The translations under genes were made by a program, and so were the position numbers. From assembly GCA_006386115.1 (NCBI GenBank), contig VFIW01000047.1, forward strand, positions 1 through 64,000: a DNA stretch of 64,000 nucleotides, written 5' to 3'. This document shows, in pieces, positions 9,587 to 20,678 of the stretch. Positions within the stretch are counted from its first letter, which is position 1, and each line of letters opens with the position of its first letter. The stretch comes from Globisporangium splendens. Taxonomy: Eukaryota > Oomycota > Peronosporomycetes > Pythiales > Pythiaceae. A model generated the notes under the pieces. The model had not been told where the DNA came from and did no database searches. It saw nothing but the letters and a program-made list of their open reading frames with translations.

Positions 9587-12500
9587 TTAAGAATTCCTGA
9601 GTCTCATTAACACTGCTGACAGTGAGGTGTTTCTAAGTGTTGACGGTGTGGCACCGATATCATTGTCGAGTAGAGCTGTGACTTGGGACATAAAAACTTG
9701 ATCGTTTCCCCGCGATTCGTTGGTGAGTATCTTCGCACTCTCGGAGTTCATTGCCATGTTGGCGAGAAGATCGGCCATCTTGTTTTGTTCTCGTTTTGTG
9801 TGGTTCCAGGAGGTCCACGTAAAGTTGGCGATGATTCGATTTACCCGAACTGCTAGTGGCTGCAACTTGGTCTGGCGTACTGAGGCGAACCCGTTCTGGG
9901 ATGCGATGATCATTTGGCTATCTCCGAAGACTTCCAACTTGACTTCACAGTGCTGTAGGTAGTGTGCACTGTATGCCAGGCCATCTTTCAGTGCGCTGAA
10001 TTCGCACCAATTGTCCGTGACTTCCGGTCCCATGTACGCATAGCCGCATGCTTTGAGTTCCCATCGATTGCTTCGTTCATTCAGGAAGATGAGTGCCCAT
10101 CCGCTGCCTCCTGGACCTGGATTGCCGTGTGCACCTCCATCGAAATACAAACGCGCCGTCGCCCATGCTTCCATTTGGCGCGACACGTCTTGTCTCTCCA
10201 GTACGCTGAGCAGTTGGCTCAGGCAGGTTGTATTGATCTGTTCTCCTTTGAGCGTTCTCATCCGATGAGCCACAGCCCGCACTTGCATCACACACGCTGT
10301 CCACACTCGCTGATTACTTTCTTCGATAGTGACGTGTTGCCGTTCATGCACTATTTCCACTCTCGTTCTCCACAGCAAAACTGGGATGCTTGATGTGACG
10401 ATAAACCACAGTCTCTGTAGTGCTGTCGAGTGTTCCGGAGTAATGAACCCGAAGTGCTTTTCCAATTCCCGGAGCAAAGATCGTTGACCTGGCGGGACTG
10501 TGCGGCTAGCAATATAAGGCAGGAAGAGGTTGAGCGCTTGCTCCGTCAATGTCCGGTCCATCCATCGCCCGAGGAAGGCTGTCCACGCGGCTTGTGCTCG
10601 CTTGCAACTCCAGACTATGTGTGAGATAGTCTCTTTTGTCTCCCCACATCCGGCATTGCTTGGGTACGCCGAAGACTCGATCCTTCCCGGATGGAACAGG
10701 TTGAGCTGCATCGTAGAAATCCGGTATGTCGTCCACATCTGAAACGGCGTAAGACATCCTCGTTGTTTCCATAGATCTGCTGGTAGTCGATACTGCACAT
10801 GGCTGTACCACTGGTCAGTTTTCGCGACTTCGCTGAGCATATCTATGAGTCCTCCGAGACCTTGATACAACTTGCTGTGCAGCCTCCGTGTTCGTGCTCG
10901 GTCAATTGTCTTCTGGATACTGTTTGGGGGAGTACGTTCATGCACCAGCCACGGGCAGTGAGTCGTGAGCGGGTGCGGTTTGAATGTCCACCCTACAGTT
11001 TTTATTTCTTCTTCGATCATTGCCACGTCTTGTTGGCAAGTAGCATCCCCAGCCCAGTCGGTCACTGTCCAGAGAACTCCGTTTGCTTGCCGTTACATCT
11101 GAATGTAGTCCATGTGGCTCCTCTCCGATACCGGCACCGCGATGATGGTTCCCATGCCGTTGCTGATCCACTTGTACTCTCGTTTTGTGTGTTTCCTGCT
11201 CCACGGCTCCTGGTGACTGTTCAACTGGTTGCCTGCATCGATTTCTATCTCCGGTGAGCATAGAATGATGCTGGTTACGAGTTTTCGCAGGATGATCATT
11301 CGTTTGAACGTGAGAGTCGCCGTCATGGTTGGCAGCCAAACGGAGAACACTCGCTCTTCTTCCTGTCTCACGTTGAAGCTGGCCAAATTGCATTCCTTCA
11401 GGAAACGAACCGTTTTGACTGTATACTGCTCACCTTGACTGTCGATTATCCAGGGGTTGCCGTTCCACTGAAAGGATGGCCAGAAGGCTCGAGTCTCTTC
11501 CGATAGTTGATGAATCATCTGCTCAGGTTTTCTCCCAAAGTACACACCTACACGTCCGTCTGATCTCCACTCAAGGTCCAGGGTCGGTAGTAAGGATTCC
11601 ATTTGCTGCTTCAGATCGTCTTTCCACGCGGGATTGCGTCTCTCTGCAGCCACCAGGTCTTCACAGAGATACTCCCACCCGAGTCTGTGAATATTGTCCT
11701 TCTGGTACAGCCTTGTCTGTGCGTGTCGGCTTCGCTCCTTGGGTGAAATCACGCAACATCCCCGGTTTTGACTTTTGTCCCGATGCACCTGTTCATGCCA
11801 AGCTTCTGTATACTTGTCTCGCGCTCGCTGTAGCCACCGAGTTGTCCGCCGCATCGCTTGTCGCTTTATTGCAAGAGGTATTGAATAGAGACCTATGCCT
11901 CCTTCCTTGACTGGCAAGTAGAGCAGGGAAGGACTCACCTTGTGCCTCGTGCCGTCTGTGCCAAGTGTCGATTTCCACAAAAATTGCTTTTGTAGATTCA
12001 CTAGCTGGTCCACGACCTTCGCTGGGGGCTTGATGTAGCCGGCAGTGAACAGAATCGACGGCAGTAAGACCGAATTCAGTAGAAGCACTCTCCCCACCAC
12101 ACTGTTGGAGACTTTGGCCGCGATGATCAATTTGGTTCGGAGCTTTTGCAGGCGGTCCTCTCAATTAGCTTGCGTGATGTTCCCGGTTCCTATTTGGATG
12201 CCAAGGTACCTCACCGTCTCTCCATGCTTCAGAATTGGAATGCCGCATCTTTGTTCCTGGACTACTGCTGTGTTGAGACAGATGTAGCTGCTTTTCGTTG
12301 GTTGCACGTGCAGACCTGATTGCTGGCCGAACCCGGACAGCAGATGCATCAGTCGAGGCAGCTGTTTCCCTTGTTTCAAAAAGACGGCGGAGTCGTCGAC
12401 GAAGGTTGAAATAAGATGGGGTTCTGCTCCGGATCTGGTCGTACGAATTCCATCCAGATGGGGGTCTTGCTGAACTGCCAGTGCGAGAATCTCCGCGGCG

Positions 12501-14514
12501 ACGATAAACAGCAGAGGGGCCAGGGGGCAACCTTGACGAATTCCCGACTTGACCTCCCATTCTCTAGACACTTCACCGTTCACCAGGTACTGCGCTGTAG
12601 TGTCCGAGTGCATTCGACGTACTAAATCCACAAATTGTCGCCCAAAGCCGAACTTGCTCAGCACAAGATACAGAAAATCTCTGTCCAACGTGTCGTAAGC
12701 CTTCATGAAGTCAAGCATCGCAATTCCCGGAGCGTCATCCAACCCTTCACCGTTGTTGTGGTACGCTTTGTCCTATGCAGCTTGCATGATGAGGATCGCG
12801 TTCTCCATCAGTCGGTCGCGTACGAAGCCTTGTTGTGCTTCCCCGATGATCCACAGAAGGATGTCTTGCAGCCTTGTTGCCAAGACTTTTGCAAACAACT
12901 TGTAAGTGGTCGTAAGCAGAGTGATTGGTCTGTAGTCGAGGGGGTTTGGCGAATCTCCTTTCTTGCGCAACGGTATCACGATTCCTTGACCGAATGATCG
13001 TGGCATGGGTGCCCCGCGTTGGATGTTGTTGAATTCGCGCACCAAAACTTCAACCATCACGTCCTCGCAATCCTTGTAGAAGTCATTGTTCAGACTGTCC
13101 ACGCCACCTGCCTTATGCCGATGTAAAGCCGCGATCGCCTCTCGTACTTCCTTTTCAGTGATGGGTACCATCAAGTCTTGGTTTTGCTCTTCCGTGACTT
13201 TTCGAGTTTCCGGAATGTACACCAGTGCATCAAATCGCTGTTCAGCCTTCTGCGGAGGGACCGCAGCATGGCTCTGGTCGGTGATTTGGTGCCATTCTGC
13301 CCCCATGATGTCCGCTAGACTCGCGTTTGGTGAGTGGTACCTTCCGGGAGTCGGTTCCAATCGCGAAATTGTTTGATCCCGCTGCCAGTTGGCGATCCTC
13401 GAAAGAAGTGACGAATATCCCCCTGCATTGCTTGCATATACTTACCGAATTTGAACTCTGCTGCCTCCCTTGCCGCGTTTGCTTGTTCTTCGATCAGCTG
13501 ACGCCTTGTGCGGTTTGCCGGCCGGTGCTGCTGATCCTCCAACTTTTGCCGATATCTTCGTACTTGCCGCTTCTCTGCTCGACTTACTCTCAGTATTGCT
13601 TTGATGAGACGCTGCTCCAGGTGGCTCCATACGATTGACCCTTCACTCTGCATCAGCTCCAGATCGTGAGCGATCGCCTTTTGCACCCCAGTCCGCACCA
13701 AGTCAGGACGCGAGGTTCGCATCGGGTACCTGCACTTGTTCACTCTCTTTGGTCTCTGCGGTTGACTCGTCCACTTCATATGCAGCACCGCTGCTTGGTG
13801 ATCCGAGTAGCGCTTGGGTAGCTCTATAGCCTCCCATTGCACGGCGCTGCCCAGGTTTCCTGCGATATAGAATCGGTCGAGTCGACTGGCTGAGTTTTTT
13901 CTCCAGAATGTGAAATGCTCCGTCGGTTCCCTCTGCACTGGCCATTCCGGATCCTCCACTAGCTCCCGTGCGTCGTAAATGTTCCACTCCGTCACTAATC
14001 GTCTCAGTTCTGCACTTTCGCACTGCACAGGTAGCCGAACTCCTCTTTGGTACCGGTCCCGTTGCTTGTCGAGCACACAATTGAAGTCTCCTCCGAGCAC
14101 TGCTGCTCCACGATGAGTCCCGAACTCCTCGTTTAGGCGTCGGAAGAAGTGTTCTCGCTCTGATTTCTTGTTGGGTGCGTACACATTAATCCACACCACT
14201 CCCTTGGACTTGATAGCGACTGTGCGATTCGTCCACTTGGATTCCTCGATCAGTTGTGTTTCGCTAATCGTCTTCGGATTTGTGAGTATTGCCACTCCGC
14301 CGGTCGCGTCTGGATGGATGGACCAAAAGGACGTTGGTTCGTCCAGGTTTGCAACCCCCCATATTCGGTTCCAGTAATGTCGGAGTCTGCTTTCTTCTTT
14401 GGCTGTAGTGATTCTCGTCTCCTGTAAATAAATGATATCATGCTTTTCTGCGGTTAGTGCCCCCTTGAGATCCTCTAACCATTTTGTTCGTTCTTTCTTT
14501 TTGAATCCGCACAC
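9587..14514 (-). pseudogene. LINE2 ORF2, disrupted endonuclease/RT/RNase H gene
   Basis: Same domain order as LINE1 ORF2 but broken. There is a 1-base deletion near 13390 (CTTTCGAGG against CTTTCGGAGG). Three in-frame stops lie at 12773-12775 (Leu codon TTG to TAG), 12161-12163 (Trp TGG to TGA, in the RT) and 11093-11095 (Gln CAA to TAA). The longest remaining pieces cover the endonuclease (13315-14514) and the C-terminal CCHC plus RNase H part (9587-11065). The ATG used in LINE1 is ACG here and in LINE3. Confidence 0.88.
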
Positions 14515-14661
14515 GTTCTGAGTTAATACCCGTAGCGTGTTAGGACATGGTCATTTTTCCTTTTTTTGGTTTTGTAAAATGCATTCTTGAGGGCATGTAG
14601 TGCGGCGTACATTTCTGTGCCTGGGCTACTGCCACCTTGGTTACCTGTTGGTGTCGCGCCT

Positions 14662-15366
14662 TTAGTACCTTGAGGGCTCGACCGAGTCCACTTCCATGGT
14701 GACTTGAGCTATGATCACCGATAGAGCTGACCATTCGCTGAGCTCCTCTCCACTCTTGAAGGCTGCTTTGAGTTCTCTGGTTTGCTTCAACATCGCACAG
14801 AAGTCTTCAATCGCCTCGTACAGGTTGTGTGGGTCTTCGGCGTCAATGGACCTGAACGTCTGCAGCTCCTCCTCATACACCACTGTGCAGATGATGTAGC
14901 GGCTGAGCTTCTCTAGCTGGGTCGGGTGACAAAGTCGCAGAACTTCGAGCCCACCGTACTTCATTTTTCCAAGCGTCAACCAGTCTTCCTTGGAGTTGAG
15001 TAGTACGGCCCGTTGTTGCTTCGTGGTTGCCGTTGCAATCCTGTCAAACCAACCTGTGATCCATACCCTGGTTTTTGCCTGATCGGTGCGGTGTACAAGA
15101 CGTTTGAGCCCTTCCTCAATCACCTGTTCGCGCAGAACTTGCGTCAAGTCCACTAGCGTTGGCCCGCTGAGATGGTTCAGTACGTGGTGCAGCCCTGGCG
15201 ACGTCTTCAACATCGCTAGAATTCGCTCCCACTCATTGAGTGCTGCCTGCGTCCATACATCACGATTGGACGAGAGTAGAGGAAAGGGGCACTTGGATTC
15301 TTGCTTCCATTGCTCCTGGAACCCTTCCCAATGCTCCTGCAGCGTGCGCTCAAGGTCTCTGCGTTT
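14662..15366 (-). CDS. LINE2 ORF1c: third segment of the ORF1 frame
   Basis: 234 codons directly after the TAG that ends ORF1b, in the same frame; the first ATG is at 15213. The protein shows no family I recognise. It is helical in appearance and contains blocks such as LSRYIICTVVYEEELQTF and NLYEAIEDFCAMLKQ. The same segment, in the same frame relation, exists in LINE3 (32465-33169). It ends about 150 bases before ORF2. It may be a separate small ORF, or the C-terminal part of a read-through ORF1 product. Confidence 0.6.
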   Translation of the reverse strand, partial: KRRDLERTLQEHWEGFQEQWKQESKCPFPLLSSNRDVWTQAALNEWERILAMLKTSPGLHHVLNHLSGPTLVDLTQVLREQVIEEGLKRLVHRTDQAKTRVWITGWFDRIATATTKQQRAVLLNSKEDWLTLGKMKYGGLEVLRLCHPTQLEKLSRYIICTVVYEEELQTFRSIDAEDPHNLYEAIEDFCAMLKQTRELKAAFKSGEELSEWSALSVIIAQVTMEVDSVEPSRY

Positions 15367-17631
15367 CTACATGGAGTCTCCTTCGGTCGCCAATCGTCTC
15401 GACAGCGTTTTGGTTTTCTTGAAGGGGACATTGGGGCTGTTCAGGTTTATCGCGACGTCACCGTCTATTGCTGTGAGCATCAGGGTTTCGTCTCTATCTC
15501 GCTTGCTGGGTTGTTGAGGTAACTCGATTGTGGGCGAGTGATATTCCACAAGCTGATTCTCCTGCGATGCGAACGACCAGCCGTGTTGTCCGCTGAGCTG
15601 GCTTGGCTCGAACTTTTCTCGCTCGTCCAGCGATGGAGTCCACACTGACTCTCCCAAACTGGAATTGTCGCTGTCCTCCATCGAATCGTCTGTTTCTCGT
15701 TCGGATTCGAATTGACCAGATCGGTCCGTCTTGAACTCCGACTTGCTCCTCTCAGATCCTTGGAGATGCTTCGCTAATGATGAGCTCGTCATATTCGCCA
15801 GCGGCGTTGGGTCGTTCAGGGTTCTGAAATGCAGACTGTTGTAGTGTTCGTTTGCGAATTTCATTACAATTGGTAGCGGACTGCTCGTGGCCTCTGCTTC
15901 GTTTCTGTCTTGACGGAGCTCGTCTTCCCATTGCTTCCCTGTGCACGCATATTCTTTGGCTGACAAAAACTGGCCGCCTCCATGGACTCTGGATTGTGGC
16001 TTGTAAATTGCAAAGCCCTTACGGTCTCCGTGCGTTGTCTCGATCAGCACGAAGATTTTTCTCTGCAAAGCCTTGGCAGCCATCTGCAATGACTCCGGGC
16101 CACCCCACAGGGACCCTGGTAACGTGGAAGATCGGCTGGAGGAGCTGCTTGCGATATCGCTGAAATAGTCGAGAACATCTGCTCTCCTTTCTTTTGGGCC
16201 CATTTTTTGATCCCCTCTCCCCAGTGCTTCGAGTATTCCCAAATGCGTTCCTTCAGGGAATTCGAGATCGAAGTTGAGACGTGCGGCCGCGTTCATGCTT
16301 TGCTTGATTCTGCTCGCCATTGCCTCGATCAGCTTCTCATTGGCCATGTTGTCATGCGTGATTTGGAGCATCGCTTCTGCCACTGCATAAAATTGGCAAT
16401 TTCCGGTAGGTGGTGTGGTTGCTTCTGCAAGGCTGTTGGCGTCCATCACGTCTTGAATCGTGTACTCCCCATCCCAGTCCATGATGTCGTTACGATTCGG
16501 GTTGACCTCGGTTTGTCTTTCCACGTGCACCTTCATTAACTCGTCCATATCTCGTCGGAAGCGCATCAGCTCTTTTGCCCACCGGATGTCATCCTTGGAA
16601 ATTTGTCTTGGTCCATTTTTCTGGCTTGCCTTTGACGCAGGTCTTTTTGCGTTCGCTGCTCCATCGTTTGGTTTCGCCTTCGCCTGTTCTTTGAGATTGC
16701 CGGTTTGTTGTCCTGAAATTCCTGTTTTCACTGTAAACGACACATTTTTTGTTAGATCATTTGGGTTGGAGTTCGGTTGTGGGCTGGACGTGTTTGTCTC
16801 ATCAGGCGTCACGGGATTCGTGTTCTCGCTCGGCTCGTTTTCCCCACTGGTCTGAGGATTCTCTGCTGCGGGTTGAAGCGGCTGTCTCTGTTTGTCAATG
16901 CCGTCTGAGACCGACTCTTTCATTTCCGTTGCACTGGTGAAAGTGGCTGGCTTTCTCGGGAGTTTACTCACGATCTCATCGTCTGCGTGAATACAGCTGT
17001 TAGTTGTTAGTTCCTGTTCCGTTGCCTTACACGTTCGCGCGAAATGTCCCGCTGCCCCGCAGATTAAACAAGGAGCCATTCGGCACTTGGATGCGTGGTG
17101 AAGGATGATCGTTCGCCCTCGCCAAATAATTCGTCTGACTTCGATAAGCGCTTTTGGACATGATTCCTCTTCAAAGAGCACCTCCCACCACTGCGATTGG
17201 TTGGATATTGGACCGTATTCATCGAGTGGGTAGGCGTAGAATCGCTTGCCTGTCGTTTGCTTCAAGTATTCTAAAAACAAGGACATATTTATCGAGCGAG
17301 CAGTGTTCAAAAGCTGAATTTTGTACCTGGATCTCGATTCTGCATTCTGTAGCCCGTCAGCTCCCAATTGCCTGTTCCACACGCTGTCTGCCTCCGTTCG
17401 TTCTCCGGTTGTCTCCGTCGGATGCGCGGATATGAGATGCACCAATTGGCGTCGGAAGGGGATCGTCATTCTGTCCCATTTCGCAGCTGTGCTCCTGTCA
17501 AAGAAATAGAAGTGGAGTGAGTGAGTGCTGTCATTATATTCCGCAGCTTTGAGGTCTCTCAGCATCGCCATTGTCTCTTCCATTTTGCCGTCATTGCGGA
17601 ATCTCGCTGCTTGCAAGATGGCTTCCACGAT
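15367..17631 (-). CDS. LINE2 ORF1b: CCHC zinc knuckle and OTU-like cysteine protease protein
   Basis: About 754 codons, open throughout even though ORF2 of this copy is dead. A retroviral-type zinc knuckle, C-x2-C-x4-H-x4-C (CLICGAAGHFARTC, near residues 187-200), suggests nucleic acid binding. A Ser/Pro/Asn-rich linker follows. The C-terminal half has the OTU signature: a Cys-containing GNCQFYAVAEAM near residue 411, WGGPESL with AAKALQRKIFVL near 508-527, and NEHYNSLHF (His near 595). The residue usually Asp before GNC is Thr. The segment follows an in-frame TGA (17632-17634) that ends ORF1a, and there is no ATG until codon 17. Confidence 0.75.
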   Translation of the reverse strand: MVEAILQAARFRNDGKMEETMAMLRDLKAAEYNDSTHSLHFYFFDRSTAAKWDRMTIPFRRQLVHLISAHPTETTGERTEADSVWNRQLGADGLQNAESRSRYKIQLLNTARSINMSLFLEYLKQTTGKRFYAYPLDEYGPISNQSQWWEVLFEEESCPKALIEVRRIIWRGRTIILHHASKCRMAPCLICGAAGHFARTCKATEQELTTNSCIHADDEIVSKLPRKPATFTSATEMKESVSDGIDKQRQPLQPAAENPQTSGENEPSENTNPVTPDETNTSSPQPNSNPNDLTKNVSFTVKTGISGQQTGNLKEQAKAKPNDGAANAKRPASKASQKNGPRQISKDDIRWAKELMRFRRDMDELMKVHVERQTEVNPNRNDIMDWDGEYTIQDVMDANSLAEATTPPTGNCQFYAVAEAMLQITHDNMANEKLIEAMASRIKQSMNAAARLNFDLEFPEGTHLGILEALGRGDQKMGPKERRADVLDYFSDIASSSSSRSSTLPGSLWGGPESLQMAAKALQRKIFVLIETTHGDRKGFAIYKPQSRVHGGGQFLSAKEYACTGKQWEDELRQDRNEAEATSSPLPIVMKFANEHYNSLHFRTLNDPTPLANMTSSSLAKHLQGSERSKSEFKTDRSGQFESERETDDSMEDSDNSSLGESVWTPSLDEREKFEPSQLSGQHGWSFASQENQLVEYHSPTIELPQQPSKRDRDETLMLTAIDGDVAINLNSPNVPFKKTKTLSRRLATEGDSM

Positions 17632-18639
17632 TCATCCGGTCGACTGATGATCTTTGTAGACTTGCGTCGCATCCGATAATTTGCCGACCAGCTCTCCTTC
17701 CACCTGAGCTGCGATGGTGTTCTGGAAACGGAAGAGGGTGTCCCCATCACATACTCGTCGAAGGAATTGAGGCAAGTGTCGAATCAGGAATTCGCCTTCC
17801 ACGATCGCTAGCATGACATCCCATTCCATCGTTGTCGTCTGGCGCAGGGTCACTGAGTACTCGAACTTTTGCTTGCAGTGTCGGATCGTGTTGCGTTGTT
17901 CCTCCTCCGAGTATTTGTCCGATTTGAAGATGAAGGGTTGAATGCCTTGCTCTTTGACTTTTGTTTGATTGTTGGTGCTCGTTTGCGAACCCCATGGCGA
18001 AGCCTTGGTTTCATCTGGAAGCCTGTTCTGGTCAATTCTCTTTTGGATAAGCGCTACCACTGTCCACGATGACCGGTGCATATCCTTGCATAAATCTTGG
18101 ATCATCCGCTTCCACTCAGGAAAGGATTTTCCCTTTTCAATTGCCAGTAGACGGAATAGGTCCACCAGCGCGTCCGCTTCTTCTCCGTTTAGTGTTGGGT
18201 AATTGTCGTTCGCCTTTTTTGGTTTCTCCAGAATCCGCATCCCGTTGTAAAGAGCTGTGAACATTAACCGCACTTCGTATTCAATCTCCACTCTGTTGAC
18301 CGCGTTTGGTGACAAACGCAACTTCGCGGCGAGGGCTTCGTATCTCTCCAATGGTGCCGTCTCTGTCGGCGCTACTTTTCAAGAGCCTTCTGCACGCGTT
18401 GGTGTCGTGCCCTCCTCAGTGGTCCCAGACTTGTCTTGTCCTCCTGCTTCTTGTTGGACCGTTTCATTCGTGCGCACAGGATCTGGGGCTCTCCCTTTCC
18501 CGTGGTGCGACGCTCGTACTGCCATCTCTGCGTCGCCTTGCGCCTGCCCACTCCGCAGCGTGATGGCGGTCTTCGTGGAAACTCCTTCCGGAGCTTCATT
18601 CCGCGCGGCCCCCTCCTTTGGTTGCCCCATGTTCGTCAT
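17632..18639 (-). pseudogene. LINE2 ORF1a: N-terminal segment of ORF1, with an extra nonsense codon
   Basis: Corresponds to LINE3 ORF1a (35435-36442). An additional stop, TGA at 18379-18381, replaces the CGA Arg codon seen in LINE3. A one-base difference in a homopolymer also shifts the frame upstream of the ATG at 18639. The remaining open part begins MERYEALAAKLRLSP (18351). It ends at the same TGA that ends LINE3 ORF1a. No domain recognised; a basic, Gln/Lys-rich protein. Confidence 0.7.
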
Positions 18640-18821
18640 GGAGACCTCAGGAGAAAGCTCTCGCTTATCGCTCTTTATAGAGGCTTGTATACGCAGTTCA
18701 GTATACTCACCCTTTCCGATGATCTTTGCAGTGGCCTGTCGATTGTCGTCGTGGTACTTGTACTCCCAATACAAACAGCTGGTGCCAAGGCTGTCTGTCC
18801 TTTATAAGGCTAGATCGAAAG

Positions 18822-19198
18822 TTCAAAAGTGCTGTTGCTGTATATTTTACTATATGCGAAATGTTACGCTATAGATGAGCCATCATTCCTTTACCCCGCA
18901 CAAATGTATTGTATTGCTGAGAATCTACTGTCAAGTTGTCCTGCAATGTGATACAATACAACGAGTATTTGCCGTTATATGGTGGTTACAGTATCGAGAA
19001 GTATCATTTATGCTGTGGGGTATTATATGGAAACATCTTCTGGTTGTTTACAATCAACGCTGGAACCTCGCCTAGGAACAAAAAGATAGCAATCAGCACA
19101 TTTAGGATTCTCGTTTCAAATGATGCAGCGGAGGGTACTGGATTCTACAGGAGCAGTGGGTGGATCTTAGTGTGTTTCATCTGAAACCATGTTTTCTG
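18822..19198. other. Flank X, diverged copy
   Basis: AT-rich non-coding DNA matching 23830-24193 and 38111-38474 with many small indels. It is clearly older or less homogenised than the other two copies, which are alike. It joins the 5' end of LINE2 to the truncated LINE fragment F1. Confidence 0.7.
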
Positions 19199-19917
19199 CT
19201 CAAAGGAGAAAAGATCAATGCTATCTGCCCGAGCCAACTGCTCAGCGTACTGGAGAGACAAGACTTGTCGCGCCAACCGGAAGCATGGGCGACGGCGCGT
19301 TTGTATTTCGATGGAGGTGCACGCGGCAACCCAGGTCCAGGAGGCAGCGGATGGGGACTCATCTTCCTGAATGAACGCAGCAATCGATGGGAACTCAAAG
19401 CATGCGGCTATGCGTACATGGGACCAGAAGTCACGAACAATTGGTGCGAATACAGCGCGCTGAAAGATGGCCTGGCATACAGTGCACACTACCTACAGCA
19501 CTATGAAGTCAAGTTGGAAGTCTTCGGAGATAGCCAAATGATTATCGCATCCCAGAACGGGTTCTCCTCAATACGCCAGACCAAGTTGCAGCCTCTAGCA
19601 GTTCGGGTAAACCAAATCATCGCCAACTTTACGTGGACCTCCTGGAACCACACAAAACGAGAACAAAACAAGATGGCCGATCTTCTCGCCAACATGGCAA
19701 TGAACTCCGAGAGTGCGAAGATACTCACCGACGAATCGCGGGGAAACGATCAAGTTTTTATGTCCCAAGTCACAGCTCTACTCGACAATGATATCGGTGC
19801 CACACCGTCAACACTTAGAAACACCTCACTGTCAGCAGTGTTAATGAGACTCAGGAATTCTTAAACTGTATGTAGATCATAAGTTGAATAGAATTACCTT
19901 CTCTCTCTCTCACTCTC
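19199..19917 (+). mobile_element. F1: 5'-truncated LINE 3' end carrying an open RNase H domain
   Basis: 719 bp matching the last part of LINE1 from about 4369 on, ending in the same CT-rich tail. The reading frame is open from 19160 to 19864 and holds a whole RNase H domain: FDGGARGNPGPGG, NNWCEYSALKDG, FGDSQM and KMADLLAN, so the D-E-D-D set is present. By its variants (GGARGN, NNWCEY) F1 belongs with LINE1, whereas F2 and F3 belong with LINE2/LINE3 (GGAHGN, DNWCEF). No target site duplication found. Confidence 0.85.
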
Positions 19918-20678
19918 GCACTACCGAACGATCAGTAGCACCACCGAAGTAATCGTTATAGTACAGGAATCTCTTTGGTGGCCATCCATTTAGATAATGA
20001 GGGGAGTGCAGTAGCACTTACACTGTTTGGGCTACACAAATCCATTTACATATATATATTGATGAAAACTTTAAAAGACTATTACATTGATAGGTTTAAA
20101 GTGTAATGATACCTTCATCGTCATTTTACCCTTCAAAAAATTATATGTGTGCCATCGTTTTGGCTGTGCATCGCGCACTGACCGTACCTTTGCATCCCAT
20201 CTTTTGCTCGTTGGTTTCCACTTTATGCCAATTTGAAGTATCGCACCCATTTATTCAGAAAAGCAATGCCCATTGACATTCGTCTCCTCAGGGAGAATAA
20301 ACGTTGATGCTTGCGTTGCACAAATGATCATCACTGTACCGAAGGAGTGATGGCCGTTTCAGTGTCGCAACCACTCATGTATCGCAATCTCGGCAGCTCT
20401 CGACCAATGAGAGGTTCTCAATGCGAGCTACTTTTGTTGCGCAATTACAAAAATGGGAGAACACCACATGCACACACACAAGGTTCAGATATGACAGCAC
20501 CACGAGGTGGAGCAGAGAGATAGGATCTGCTGCTGCTGTCCTACTGTCCTGCTCAAGTATATCCCCCTGCTTTCTATCGCTCGGCCATCTTCTCCGTCAC
20601 CATTCCACAATTTGGTTCCTCAGCACCATATCTCACCAAGACCAACACTACCCGCCAACGAACTCAACTATAGCAACC
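19918..20678 (+). promoter_or_regulatory. ADH3 upstream region (type U1), initiator-like element at 20598-20613
   Basis: Same 761-bp region as upstream of ADH2 and ADH5, starting at the CT-rich LINE tail. The initiator-like CACCATTCCACAATTT lies 66 bases before the ATG; a CCAAT box (ACCAATGAG) is near 20403. Confidence 0.6.

Larger units (their letters stand above)
1..14640. repeat. Large palindrome: LINE1-ADH1 and ADH2-LINE2 inverted arms
   Basis: Positions 1 to about 6965 recur in inverted orientation at about 7660 to 14610, around a unique centre of roughly 690 bp. Each arm holds LINE ORF2, the 761-bp ADH upstream region and the ADH gene. The left arm is cut by the window edge, so the true arm may include ORF1. 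The ADH coding part is identical between arms apart from codon 2, while the LINE part differs by many substitutions, three nonsense codons and a frameshift. Homogenisation is therefore strongest in the ADH part. Confidence 0.85.
9534..18821 (-). mobile_element. LINE2: near full-length non-LTR retrotransposon, inactivated
   Basis: About 9.29 kb, colinear with LINE3. The 5' end (18821) ends in the same ...GATCGAAAG/CTTTCGATC sequence as the 5' boundary of LINE3. The 3' end is the CT-rich tail beside the ADH2 upstream region. No target site duplication is visible: the left flank ends GGTAGTGC and the right flank begins TTCAAAAGTG. The present boundaries are thus more likely rearrangement junctions than a simple insertion. 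Gene order on the minus strand is ORF1a, ORF1b, ORF1c, ORF2. Confidence 0.88.

Noticed and set aside
14540..14734. 64-codon frame overlapping the end of ORF1c in LINE2 (and 32343-32537 in LINE3)
   Set aside because: Overlaps ORF1c in another frame, lacks any recognisable content and is partly removed by a 1-base difference in LINE1.
9534..18821. Target site duplication around LINE2
   Set aside because: Flanks share only a 5-base AGTGC at offset positions, which is not a duplication; the ends look like rearrangement junctions.
20421..20678. N-terminal extension of ADH3 (and ADH2, ADH5) beginning MRATFVAQ
   Set aside because: The extension is absent as a frame in ADH1 and ADH4/6, and the initiator-like element lies inside it.
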